Assembly (NCBI GenBank): GCA_004565275.1
Contig: SDOX01000163.1
Span: forward strand, 7,704 to 71,703
Direction of reading: 5' to 3'
DNA length: 64,000 bases
Source of the DNA: Nannochloropsis salina CCMP1776
Taxonomy: Eukaryota; Sar; Eustigmatophyceae; Eustigmatales; Monodopsidaceae
Shown piece by piece: positions 11,060-23,400 of this stretch. The notes below the pieces were generated by a model that was given only the letters and a program-made list of their open reading frames with translations, ran no database searches and had not been told where the DNA came from. A program made the translations under genes and the position numbers. Positions within the stretch are counted from its first letter, which is position 1. Each line of letters starts with the position of its first letter.

Positions 11060-12151
11060 TCGAGGCTGCATTGCGGCAGCCAAAAGACGTATAATCTGGG
11101 AGATGAAGGAAGCGGTGGACTTTGTTCGCTTCCAGTTCTCACCCCATGTCGCCGAGTTTGGCCAAGGCGCAGTAGCTCTTTCCGAGACCTCGCAAGAGAT
11201 CGAAGAGGAATGTACGATGGCTGCGAAAGCAAGCCCCAAGTGTGAGACGTTGGTAACGTCGATCAGTAAGTTCGACGTTATGGAGGATTACATCTCAAAA
11301 CAAGGTACCTTGAACCCTCCCAGATATGAGGTAGAGGAGAATGACATCTCTTCTCACTGTATGAAGCTTGGGAGACAATTGTTTGTGCTCGGCTCTATTC
11401 TATGTAGGGCACCGTATGACTTCGTTTTTTACAATGCCCGCCTAGTACGGATGACGTATCGGGCAATGTCTATGAAGGGTTCGAGCAGGGGAATGATTTT
11501 GATGTCGCTACCGAAATGCTTTGCGCACGGCAACTGGCACATCGTTGTGAATATATATGACAAGCGTTGGCGCAAGTGATAGTGCTAAATATAAGAAGCT
11601 ATCGCTTGCATCGCCAACTCTTCATTCCGAGTGCTTTATATCGCACCTCATCGTATATATTCACAACGATGTGCCAGTTGCCGTGCGCAAAGCATTTCGG
11701 TAGCGACATCAAAATCATTCCCCTGCTCGAACCCTTCATAGACATTGCCCGATACGTCATCCGTACTAGGCGGGCATTGTAAAAAACGAAGTCATACGGT
11801 GCCCTACATAGAATAGAGCCGAGCACAAACAATTGTCTCCCAAGCTTCATACAGTGAGAAGAAATGTCATTCTCCTCTACCTCATATCTGGGAGGGTTCA
11901 AGGTACCTTGTTTTGAGATGTAATCCTCCATAACGTCGAACTTACTGATCGACGTTACCGACATCTCACATTCGGGGCTTGCTTTCGCCGCCATCGTACA
12001 TTCCCCTTCGATCTCTTGCGAGGTCTCGGAAAGAGCTATTGCACCTTGGCCAAACTCGGCGACATGGGGTGAGAACTGGAAGCGAACAAAGTCCACCGCT
12101 TCCTTCATCTCCCAGATTATACGTCTTTTAGCTACCGCAATCCAGCCTCGA
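11060..12151. repeat. Long near-perfect palindrome (inverted duplication)
   Basis: The left arm runs from 11060 to about 11582 and the right arm from about 12151 back to 11598, with a loop of only about 16 bases near 11590. Aligned by eye, the arms differ at about a dozen positions, nearly all in the outer third; the inner ~320 bases up to about 11555 differ at only one site. One ~30-base indel lies close to the centre (right arm about 11620-11650). Each arm carries an open frame of about 155 codons reading toward the centre (11103-11579 on +, 12171-11599 on -). Of nine differences inside these frames, three are silent and six change residues, so there is no sign of protein-level constraint. 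No target-site duplication or transposase was seen. Confidence 0.93.
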
Positions 12152-14766
12152 ATAGCGCAAAGTTTTTGCATCCTGAAAAGTTTTGTTCTTGTCTTTTGAA
12201 GTGTATAGAAGAAACATATGGGAATGAGATGTGAGCAACGAGAGAATCGTAGGAAGCGCGATCATATAAAGCGAAGAAAAAAGCACGGCAAAAGGGCAGC
12301 ACCACACAGCCATGCCGATGAGCTTGACCTAAAGGTGCTCGGGTTGATGCGCATTTCATCTTATTAATTCCAGCTGGGTAGAAGTGCAAACGATCTTCTT
12401 CACGATAGGTGAGGAACCCCTGCAACGGTCACAACAGCAAATGGTAGCCTCATGTCCTTCTACACACGCGGGCACACACGTGCGCACATACACTAACATT
12501 GTGCCTACGCACATACTTCCGAAGCTATACACTTGCTTCCGTGTAGGCCCAGCACATGCCTTCAAAGAGAAGAGGGTGCCTTGCAAGACTGGGCTCAGCG
12601 GACTTATCTTGGATGTCTACGTCAACGTCCGTTGGATGATGCTTCTTGTGAAATTTGAAAAAGCGTTTTAATTTGATTTTTTGGATCGTGATGATCTCAT
12701 ATTCTCCCCATTTCATCGTTCGACTCGAATCTAATGTATCAACATCAGCGCGCCCCACTTTCCTATCCGCTGGTGACCTTCTCAAAAGAATCAAAGTTTG
12801 GTGCATACTTTCTTGCCTTTGAGCAAAGATGCATTGTTGAATGTTGAGGACATTGTTGAGCAATATTCACTTCAGAAGTCTACGCGGCCGGCCATTTTAC
12901 CTTCGCATCATGATTTTAAATGACCTCCTAGGCTGAGTATCTCTGTGCTCACACACTACGCTGTTTATCCCTGGAAACGTCCATATACGATCGTATCCAT
13001 TATTTCTTTCTAACTTCAATACGACATACAGAGCAAAGAAAGCAGCTTATGCCAGGAGAAGGTTGCATGTCACCTTGTATCTATGTCAGCGGTCCAGAAC
13101 ATCACAATCTAAGGGCTCAACCTGGCCAGCACCCACCCTCTATCGAGCCGAGGACTTGCCAACGTAATATGTACATGCCACCTTGACGTGCTGCGCGCTG
13201 TAACTCACTGGAAAACGTGCGAGCACTGTAGGTCTTATTTTCGCGCTATTGCTGTGATGGCGCCGCCTTGTGTGTCATTGCAGACCATGGCAGGAGGTAA
13301 TAACTATCCCTCATCGGATTGCCAGCTTGATAGACACGCATTTTGAGTTCCTCGCGGCCGCGGGAAGCATTTCATGTCGCCAGCCATCGCTCACAGGCGA
13401 CCACGTCTGCGACCCGTCAGATATCCACAGGAAGTCGACTAAAAGGTGTTGTTTACGCAAGACGCCACAGTATGTCTGATCGCCTCGCCACATCCTTATC
13501 CTTCTACTAATTCAGCCGTTTTTGTCACCACATTTTGAGGCGAGTGATTTCCATTCAATTATCATATATTTCTACTTGTACGTGGTACGGGGGTGAAAAA
13601 AAGCTCGCGTTAACACAACTACAGACTCAGAAGGAAGCAATGATATTCTCTCTCCGTCTCTTCCCCTACCAATGAATCTTGCGATGCGTGGCCTCGGGGC
13701 TCATTCCGTTGTTGTCTGCTTTGCTTCACAGGGGGTTTTCTGTACTCGCGTACTCTTCCTAAAAGTATGCCGTCGCATCTTCATTCGCCATGCGGCAGGA
13801 TCACGTTGATTTCCAGCGCAATATCTCAGTGCGAATGCTATGGACCACCCTTCTCTCGTACACTGAGGTGCGAGAGAAACGGTAACGAGCAAGAGGCCGC
13901 ATGCCTAGCCTCACAAGCTCGACAAATGCCCCTGGTGGCGGTTAGCTTCACACGTCCACTTGCCAGTTGAAAAGCCGTGATCCACGACAAAGACTAATGC
14001 ATCGACAAATCAAGCATCGATGCATACATGTGCTGACTTGAAGTGTTGGGTTCACAGCATTCACGTCTTGAAGAGTGGGAGAAACGAAGAAGTTAAGGAA
14101 CTTCCTCTCTCGCCTTGGATACGGCCCATATTTGAAATTTGATCTCCCGCCCAATACAACGGGCCCAAAACGAAGCAGCGCCAAATCCAATTCATCTGCG
14201 AAGATGATAAAATATGTCACCCAAATAAATCTATCTCGACACATCAGCACAACTGTATCGTATAGGGAGTAAATGTACGGTCAATATTAAAAAAGAAGGA
14301 CAAAATATAGCAAGAAAGTAGCGATTTACGTCAAAAAAGTGCTTGCCAAAGTGTTCGTGTTCGACTGTACTTATCGGTCATGTGGTGTAAAAGTCAGACA
14401 CGCATCTAAACTGATGCATCATGATGATCTTGCAAGCATGGCGCACTCAAAGTAGTGCACTGAGAATGGCGCCTTAAGCATCACGAGATGACTTCTAGTT
14501 CTATTCTCGAATTGTCAGACACTTCGAGGGAAAGTGTATGCGAGAATCAAAGCACATATCTTCATGTAAGAAAATTTACGAAACGTAATTGTGTTCCTCA
14601 GAGTGAGGCAGGGAAAGAAGCTGGGAAATGATACGTATTGTATCTTCCGCTTAGATAAAGGTAAAAACAAATATCTCGTTAGTTTCCGACATTAGTAAAC
14701 TTTTCTGTTGCTGGAAAATTAGCGATCGCTCTATGCTTACTCCGGTGCCTTGACTCACTTGTTCGC
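12152..14766. other. Gene-poor stretch right of the palindrome
   Basis: About 2.6 kb with no recognisable coding exon, no CCCT tracts and no clear RNA gene. Short frames (for example 12384-12671 and 13948-14250) do not resemble known proteins. Confidence 0.5.
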
Positions 14767-17104
14767 TTATGCTTCCCTAACTTGAGTGGAGATCTCCGCT
14801 TCTGGCTTTGCCGCCGCCGTCGTGACGGGAGATGACTGTTTAACGAGTAGACTCTTGGTATAAATCTCAAATCCCTCTTCTTCCGTCTCAAAGCCAATGC
14901 CTTCTTTAGATTCTATGTCCAATGGCTTGTATCCTTTACCTCCTTTGTTCATCCAGGCCTCCGTGCCCCTGTCAGAGAGTTGCACCTGTGAGGGAAAAGG
15001 GCGAGTACGAAATAAGAGGTTTACTTTCCGCAAATTTTTGTTTTGGTTTTCATTCTTTCTTGGATTATTGCCTCGCACTTCTTCATGTATCGAAAAAGCG
15101 CATACTCTCCACCGCTCTTTTTCAGTTTCTGCTTTTTCCCCGACGGATTTCCAGTTGGCACTTTTTTCGTACCGGCACGCATAAGGCAGTCATGTTTTGC
15201 CTCCTCGCCATCAATTCCAAGAGAAGGAGGCAGTGCTTTCCCAACCCCTTCCGGCGAACGTCGACATCGAAAACGATGTCCTAAGGCGAAAAAAGGGGAA
15301 AAAAAATAGAGGAAATTGGGAAAAGAGTGACAACTCACCTACCACAAAAAGTAATGCATGACAGAAAATCTGGTTTTCCCTCGTCCTCCTCACTTCTTCC
15401 CTCCCATCGTCTTCTCCTTTTCCCGTCTCTTTTCCACTTGGGGTCTTTTTTCCAAAGTCTTGCTTACCCAGAGAATGAGGGATGGAGCCCCCGCCATTTC
15501 GTCCGTGAAATCCCCTTGCACCGAAAAGCTGGTGGAGATATGAGCATAAGGGATAAGGTTGAGCACGTGTGGGTACACTTCTAGATTTCAAGCAGATTTT
15601 GAATCACGAAAATTTTGACCGGTCGAGTGAGGAATTGCGATACCATGCGTGGCAAACTTTGTGGCTGTCCACGACTGTAACCTACCGGAAATGCACTACA
15701 CCGAGGATTTGTCCCTTTTTTTGCGCCATTTTCATTCGCGTTGTCTGCTTCATGTCGCCCCTCGACGCCTGCTTTTCGCCTTTCTTTCCGTCTTCTTCCT
15801 GGTCGTAGACGTTTCTCTCTTTCAGTGCACAGCGAGGGCTCGTGACAGTCCCTTCAGGCCGGGATTCGCGGATGACGAGGAAACTGGTAAAGATGGAAGA
15901 ATATGAGACGGAGAGGATACTTCCCAAAAAAGGTGACACAAAGACAAGGCAGGAGCGATGCTACGTTGCATCGATAAATACAATAGTCACAAATGGCCAA
16001 GAAAATGCGCTGGTGCGGGCCTTCCAGCTTGTTGCACGCACGACCACAAACGAGCAGGGGAACGTCGGCAGGGGAAATTGTGGCAAAAAGCAAGTGAGAG
16101 CAGCAATCGGATATATGTACCGTGCTTCAGGCTCCGTCAGTTGTGCAAGCTTGTCTTCGTCATCCCAGCCGTAACCAGAGGCGTCATAAATCTCCTCCAT
16201 CGAGTCCTTGATGTTGTCGAAGGCCCACGTCACTGAGAAGGGAGAAGAGAGGGGATGGAGGGATTTTAGGAGGGAGAAAGGCTGATCCTTTGCTAAGGCG
16301 AAAATTCATTAGGAAAGACCAGAATCTCACGGCAAGGCCAATCATGTGTATATTTTCTCCCGTATCCCTTATTTTCAACCTTTTTTCCTTACCTTCCTCT
16401 TTGTTCAACTTGGTCTTAAATTCAATATTCGCGTCCACGCCCTTTCTATCGTATTTGAAGAAAGGAGCCGCGATGCCTACAGACTATACGATGGTAGGCA
16501 CGATTGAATGTGTTGTTATATGAGAGGTGAGAGAGACAAAGCAGGAATGGCTCAGAAAACTTGGATCAGTTGTTAAACCACAAAATTCTTGTGGGAAGGA
16601 ATTTGTACAATAAAATGTTACGGGCGAAAATATACATGTTATTTAAGACGATGCTTGCGTACCACGTCTTTGTTCTGTCCTAAATCATTGAAGAGGGCCT
16701 GACGTAGGGTGAGAATGGACTCGTTGATCGATGCCTAGCGTGTTTTGGAGAAAGGAGTGAAGGGCATTGAGTTTAATGGAAACGTTGGAGCACTACTAAC
16801 TTTAAAGCTCTACGCGAAAGTTTACGGTTATATTTAGTGCTAAAAAAGGTATCATCATTCCCGTGCCGGAAAGGACTCGCGCACTCATTCTGCACTGACG
16901 TACCGTAACCCTGTCCTTGCTCCTCTTAATATCAATCGTACCACCACCTGAGCAACTCTTGCCCCCACCCTTTGCTTTTCCACCTTTGCCACCTTTCCCT
17001 GCTTGCGATTGAGCGGAAAGGGTCAGCTATCGAAGACAAAACTCAGCAAGCGATCAAGCGAACGGTGCGAGAATATCAGCAAGTGCCCTACCTTTCATTG
17101 ACAT
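14767..17104 (-). CDS. NAA40: NAA40/NatD-like histone N-alpha-acetyltransferase
   Basis: GNAT-fold enzyme that acetylates the N-terminus of histones H2A and H4 in other eukaryotes. Exons read on the minus strand: 17104-17092, 16998-16904, 16734 to 16663 or 16650, 16476-16393, 16232-16121, 15883-15686, 15528-15468, 15280-15173, 14985-14767. Matches to the family in order: FFKYDRKGVDANIEF, VTWAFDNIKDSMEEIY, SGYGWDDEDKLAQLTE, ILGVVHFRFSVQGDF, the acetyl-CoA loop VRRKGLGKHCLLLLELMA, and C-terminal GFEIYTK. The N-terminus (MSMKGKGGKGGKAKGGGKS) is Lys/Gly-rich. Two oddities: a ~50-residue charged insertion before ILGVVHFR (exon 15883-15686), and uncertain phase at the third exon, which fits if its donor is GTCTTA just after 16650. 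The gene is divergent from menB. Confidence 0.82.
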
Positions 17105-17444
17105 AATGCTTCGATTGGAGCTTTGACGAGGATCTGCATGATATTTTTGATGTGTTAGCTCATACTTGATTTTGCATCCCAATTATTTTGTGTGCCAAGG
17201 CTTCACAAGCAGGGTTTCCGTGCCTGTCAGTGGGGAATTTTTCATATCCCCCCAAAGCGCGCGAAAACCCGCCCCCGTGTCGAAGCCCGTCATGTGTCGA
17301 TCCCCGTCCTGTTACCCGTTCACACGAGTACAGCCATACTACCGTGTCTGAATCTGCTTTCATCGTCCTTTTTGAACATCATCATAAGGGTACACAGATA
17401 TTTTTGGTTCGAGGTAAGCTGTCAGTGGAAGCGTATGTCTAAAC
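17105..17444. promoter_or_regulatory. Shared divergent promoter region, NAA40 / menB
   Basis: About 340 bases separate the two divergent predicted start codons. No TATA-like element was convincing. The role is inferred from gene arrangement only, and the menB start is itself uncertain. Confidence 0.4.
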
Positions 17445-19756
17445 ATGCAGCACGCAAAGCGCCTCCTCCTACCCCGCGAAGGGATGGCTTCCACCTGGTA
17501 CGTTCGTTGCCTTCTCACTTCAACGCCGACATCTTTCTTTCTCCTGTGTTTTTTGTCCTTCAAAAACTTCAGACATATAGCGGGTAAGATTGGTATCGAT
17601 AACCTGCATTTCCTTTTTCCCTCTTTCCCTTTCCAGACATCTTGCGCCCCTGCTGCCTGGCAAGATCAAAGTACTGCCTTGGGCCTAACTGATGTCATCT
17701 ATCGAACAGCTCCAGAGGAAGGTAAGAGGGGTACTCCCAAAACACAACAAATCAATAAGTCTATTAGAAAATCTTATCATCAAGAAGATGCTGGACCTCA
17801 TGCCAAAATGACTTAACTTTTCGATTCTTACACTTGCCTCCTTGCATGTCTTACCCGTTACTAAAATTTAAAGGCATCGCTAAGCTCAGTATAAATCGAC
17901 CTTCGCTTCGAAATGCTTTCCGGCCCACTACGATAAGGGAGTTGAAACGATGCTTGGCACTTGCGCAGGATGATTTAAAGATAGGCGTGATAATACTAAC
18001 TGGTAAGGACTGACGGAATTGAGAGCGGTGAAATCAGGGCCGTCATTAAAGGGCTAATTTTTAGGAACTCTATTGATATATACGTGTATGTTGTTATATA
18101 CATGCTGTATTATAAGTAAGAAGTGCTGTAATTTGCGCACTCTGTCTTGTTTCCTCTATCCGTCACCTCACAAATCCAAGTATAAAACATGTCCTGTGGT
18201 TTCCAGACGTCGAAGACGGAGACTGTGGGGCTTAAGAATGCATCAATTTTTTCGTGTAGATATTATGAGTGACATCTTACTTCACGATCACAATGGTGCT
18301 GTGCTATCTTAGGAGAAGGCGATGAAGCATTTTGCTCTGGAGGAGACCAGAGCGTGCGAGGAGAAGGAGGCTACGACGACGGGAGTGAGGAGGCCCCTCG
18401 TCTCACCGTGCTCGATTTACAGGTACTTATTACACATAGGAGTATGTAGAGGGGGAAAAATTGTGGAATAACTCGTGTCATGGGGGTGGGAGGAAAGTAG
18501 ACGGAAGGGGGGTCTTTTCCTTGTCTCGGGTGTCATGATTTTCTCATCCCCTGCTGGATTACAACATCCGTGATTTTCTTATCGACTTCATGACGAATGG
18601 CTCGTTCTGTCCAATGATGAAATATAACCTGATTTTATCGACTTTTTCCCCCTCTTTGATGTAAAACCTTCCTTTTTCCTCATTCCTTCCGTCTCTCACT
18701 CTGCCTATCCCGCCTTTCCCTTAGGTCCAGATGCGCCGATGCCCCAAACCTATCATTGCCATGGTAGCGGGCTATGCCATCGGTGGGGGACACATTCTCC
18801 ATATGCTTTGTGATCTCACAATCTGTGCAGAGAATGCGGTTTTCGGCCAGACCGGCCCCCGGGTTGGAAGGTAAGTGAGCGTAGACTTCTTACTCGTTTT
18901 ATACCATCCCCTATCGCATGTGAAAGCTCTGCAGATAGATATCGCTTTTAAATCTTGTTCCTTGAATTTTTTTAATATTATCTTCCTTCCTCTCCCAAAA
19001 TTTTTCGTTCCATAATTTTGCAGCTTCGATGCCGGCTACGGCAGCAGTCACATGGCCCGTCTTGTTGGTCAAAAAAAGGCGCGGGAAATTTGGTTTTTGT
19101 GTCGGTTCTATTCAGCGCATGAGGCACAAGACATGGGGGTAAGAGCAATGAAAATTATGCAAAAGGGGAAAGGGACTGAAAGGGGCGGGCGGGAAAGGAA
19201 GGTGGGAGAGAGGGTCTAGCAACTGGGGTCGTTGGCGTCTTTTCACAGCACAGCTTTCTCAGAATTGCTTCCCAGCCGTCGATCCTAACATTCAATTTTC
19301 CTCTTTTTTCATTTATCCTCAGCTTGTGAACACGGTCGTCCCCCTTGCCTCCTTGGAGGGCGAAACATTGAAATGGTGCCGTCGCATCATGGAGAACTCT
19401 CCCACAGCTATTGCCTGCTGCAAAGCTGCTCTGAACGCCGATGAAGACGGCGCTGCCGGGTATGATGAAGGACGGGTGCTATTTCGTTATCCATACTTCC
19501 TTTCTATGATTGTCTTGCTCGCGTGATCCCGGGCTCGTATGGCACAACGGTATATAATATGTTGCGTTCGTGTCTTCACATTTACCTACCTCAGTAACTT
19601 CCGGTGCCTTATCTTTCTTATCACCTCAGCATTATGGAGCTGGCAGGAAATGCTACTCGACTTTTCTACCTGAGCGAAGAGGGGAAGGAGGGGCGAAACG
19701 CCTTCTTGCAAAAGCGAAAGCCTGCCTTCAGGGCCCTGTCCACGTCGAAACTCTGA
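17445..19756 (+). CDS. menB: 1,4-dihydroxy-2-naphthoyl-CoA synthase (MenB)
   Basis: Crotonase-family enzyme that closes the naphthoquinone ring from O-succinylbenzoyl-CoA in phylloquinone (vitamin K1) synthesis, needed for photosystem I. Exons: 17445-17721, 17874-18002, 18313-18422, 18725-18870, 19024-19138, 19323-19459, 19630-19756; all phases agree and give about 346 residues. Diagnostic stretches are [15 protein letters not shown] (oxyanion/active-site loop), [74 protein letters not shown], and the C-terminal [14 protein letters not shown]. The ~90-residue N-terminal extension is hydrophobic and Ser-rich, consistent with plastid targeting. It may contain one more intron: a GT at 17584 and an AG at about 17636 are possible splice sites, so the start is provisional. 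Confidence 0.92.
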
Positions 19757-20434
19757 AATATGAGCAGTGTCTTGTGCTTCCAATGCTCGTCGATCGAAAA
19801 TCCGCAACATGCACTCTTCAATGGAGGGAAATGAAGTCATGTGCAGCCAAGCGATGCAATAAACAGGTGTCGTCCTGCTGCGTGTTTTTGGGGCTCTGTT
19901 TCCGCTGAAAAGAAATTATTCCATGGCTATGGGAAGAGTTGCTGTGGAAGGGGATGATTTTCACCATGACGCCTTTTCAAGAAGTTGTGATTATTTTGTA
20001 GTAGTACCATTAACATTCTTTCCTTTAAGTTCTTTATCTTTGACGAACAATCATTCAAAAGATCGCTTCCTCTTGATTTGAGACACGCTGTCCATGCAGA
20101 GTTGTGGACAGCTTACCGCCCTTCTCCTCCTTAGCCGTGTGTAAGCTGGGTATGCAAGGTCCCAAATTCCTTCACTGGCGTTGAGTTTGTCGTACTGCAT
20201 TTCTCAACGGACTTCTCTAATAGATCCATCGGTCTTCCGTTTGTCGTCGGAACAAACCTTCCCTCACCCGCCCGCCACATCCATGATTGTACTCCCTCGG
20301 TCTCGTCCTCCGCCGTCGAATTTGACCGCTTCTTTCTCCCTCCCTCCCTCCCTCCCTCCTCCCTTGGGACACATGGCACGCATGCTGCTCCGATGCTGGT
20401 TATTTGCCGCCTGACCTTCCCCGCCGTCATGCTT
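19757..20434. other. Intergenic, convergent menB and FEN1 3' ends
   Basis: Contains the 3' flanks of both genes and a CCCT run at about 20337-20362. No coding exon was recognised. Confidence 0.5.
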
Positions 20435-23400
20435 TCATTTCTTCTTCCCTCCGAATTTCGCCTTCCCTTTTCCTTTCGCAGCGGCGGGGGCCTCCTTCCT
20501 CTTGAGCGTCATCGACGACGTGGAAGAGGAGCCGGATGGCTTGAAGAAGGAATCTAAGCGCTTCTGCTGCATGGCCCCCCTGGAGGCCTGGAGAGAAGAC
20601 GGTGGAAGGGAATAAGAATCCATCAATCATGCGTAAAATGTAAGTTGGGACATCAGAAGAGAGATGCAACAATAGAGAAGGATCCTCATAGAGAGCGAGC
20701 ACCTCGTCCTTGGAAAGGGAAGGTTTTTATTTCAACATGTCCAAGCAACAGGCATCCATTCTGCCGTCTTTCCCTTTCCTTCCCTCCGCATCCTCACCTT
20801 GAGTTTGGCAATGCCTGACTTGACACGATCAGGATTGAATCCCAAGCTGTCGATAAGGAAAGCCTCCAGACCCGCCTCATTGGGCTCCTGACAAGATGAG
20901 GAAGGGAGGAAGTGAGAAGCGGGAAGAGGGCGCTGCAAAGAATTCCAGGATGAAAAGAACGAGATCAAAAGCCGGAATGTATGGTGCTGCATGCTCCATC
21001 ATGAGCTTCTCGCCGAGCTGTAAAGGGTTTCTTTTCCCTTCTTTCTCCTCCTTGACACCTGCTGCGGCTCTGGCTTCCCTTCTATCCTCTGCCCCCTCCC
21101 TCCCTTCCTCCACGCGTACCACCCATTTAAAATTCAGTTCAGCAGGATCATGAATCTCTGGTTGAACGAAAAGAGCGCGTGCCATCACGTAGGCGGGCGT
21201 CTGGATGTGCAAAGAGGGAGGAAGGGAGAAAAAAGGGGGGAAGGGAAGAAGGGAGGACAAGGGGGGGCCGATAAGCGATCCAGGACAAGTCTTGACACGA
21301 CCTCTGACAAAGATGCTCCATCGCAGCTTCCCTCTCATTCCCTCTCCTTCGTATTACCTCCCATTTATCTTCCCCTCTCACTCCTTTCCGCCCTCCCTCC
21401 CCGTCTGACCTGGTCCACCCACTCCCACTCCCCTTCCTCCTCCCCTCCCTCCCCGGCTCCCTCCGCCGCGCCATGGCTCCCTTCCTCCGCCCCCTCCACC
21501 ACGTCTCCATCCTCCTGCATAAAATGTAGGAAAGAAAATATGGCACCTTTAGAAATGAAATCAATTACGCTACCGCTTCCCACCCACCCTTTGCCCGTGC
21601 CCCCCAACCAAGCCTTTCCCCGCCTCCACCTGCCCCATAATTTACAAGGGAACTAAGTAGACAAATTTACGTCAACGGAATAGCTTGCATTTATCGTCGT
21701 CCATTTCGAACATTCCCTCTTTCTCCCTCTTTCCCCCTCTCCCTCCGCCTTTACCTCCATCACTTCTCCCTCCACGGATTTCGCAGGCTCATCGGGAGCA
21801 ACTTCTCGCGCCACAATCGCCGCCGCTTTTGTTCCTTCTTCCTTCTCTCCCTCCGTCTCCGCTTTGGAATCCATTTCTGATGTCTTGCAGGCACTCTCAT
21901 CGCCGGGCATGGCTTTATCTCCCTCCTCCACAGGCGAGGCCGAGGGAGGGGCAGAGGGAGGGAGGGAGGACGGCTTGCGTACCTTGATCCGGGGAAGCCA
22001 CTCGGGAGGGACTTGGTACTTTCCCTGGGATAATTGGAAGGGCGGGGAGATAGAAAAGGAGGTGAAGAGCGAGTCATAGTCTCATATAGAATTTCTCTTG
22101 TCGCATACACCAGCTTCCTCAAGAATTAGAGATAGGAAGGAACTCAAGACCAGGGAAAGAGGAGAGAGATTGCACCTTAGAAATGCTCTCGAGGACATGT
22201 TCAATGTCACCATATTTTTTAATGAGGGTCAAGGCACTCTTCGGGCCAATCCCGCGAATATTGCTTGTATAATCACACCCCATCAGGATGCAGAGGTCGA
22301 TGAATTGAGCATGGGTAAGCCCCAACCCCTCCAGCATCTGAGAATAGAGGGAGGAGGAGGGTTTGAGTGCTCAAATTTTGGAGTCGGAAACCATGGACGA
22401 GGCCAAAGACCACCGTATTGTGCGTGTCATTTCAATGGGCTCACGTGGTTGCGCGGGACACAAACCTCTCACCCGTCCCGTCCAAGTTTAATGACAGACA
22501 ACTCAATGTATGACGGCTCGCTCGACAACATATGAGAAGGAAAGAGGAAGGGAGAACCAAGAGAAAGAGAAAAAGGGAGGTCACAGAGCACGATATTCTC
22601 AAGTGACATTGGGAAAATAACCTTCTTGTAGTCGATTTCTTTGATGGGGTTGTCGCCGGCGCTGGTCATGTTCCGGAGGAGGCGTGGCCTGGCAAGGAAG
22701 GAGGATGGGAGGGAGGGAGAGGATGGGGGGGAAGGAGGAAGAGGGCTGAGAGACACGCAGGTCACGGTAGCGCTCGCCATCGCAGTCGAGGAAAGAACAA
22801 GGCAAGGTAATATGAAAGGGAGGAAATAGGGAAATGAAAACCACGCGAGCTTCACTCACGTGGCAAATGTGAGAGTGTCCGTGTCTTCGGTCGCCACGGC
22901 GTAGACCTTCCCGATCTAAGAGAAGAAAGCACAGCAGGGGTGGAGGGGGAAACAGAGAGAAGGAAGGAAGCAAGCGAGGAGGATTTAAGAATGATCACCG
23001 CGAGAAGCCGATAAGCACGTCAAGAGGAGGAAACACCAAAAAAAGGTCGAGTCTTGCCTTGGCCAGGGCAGCACATTGAGCTTCCGCCTCACAGGGGGCC
23101 TCCAACCAGGGGACGCCCATGAGCTCCAAAAGCCTCTTGCAGTCGGCTGATTCCTGAGCAGGTCGTAGAATAAGGAACCGAGAACGGAGCAATTAAAACG
23201 GGAGGCGCGGAACCAGGAACGGTGATGGCAAGCGAAAAGCTCCGCTCTGGGTGTTATAGCATACCCACTGACCATCCTTACTTCCCAGATATCGATCTCC
23301 CTTGGTATTTTCCTCCTCCCCCCCCCTCTTCATCCCTTTCCTCCGCCCCCCCGTACGCAGTTACCTTCTTGCCCGCCCGCACCAGCCGCTTGCTCTGTCG

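Noticed and set aside
10754-11245. 163-codon + strand frame left of the palindrome
   Set aside because: No family resemblance, runs across the palindrome border in a different frame from the arm frame, and lacks splice or promoter support.
11060-12151. Palindrome as a DNA transposon with terminal inverted repeats
   Set aside because: The repeats cover the whole element, leaving no room for a transposase, and no flanking target duplication was visible.
15043-15309. Phe-rich + strand frame
   Set aside because: Antisense to the NAA40 acetyl-CoA-binding exon, whose family match is clear.
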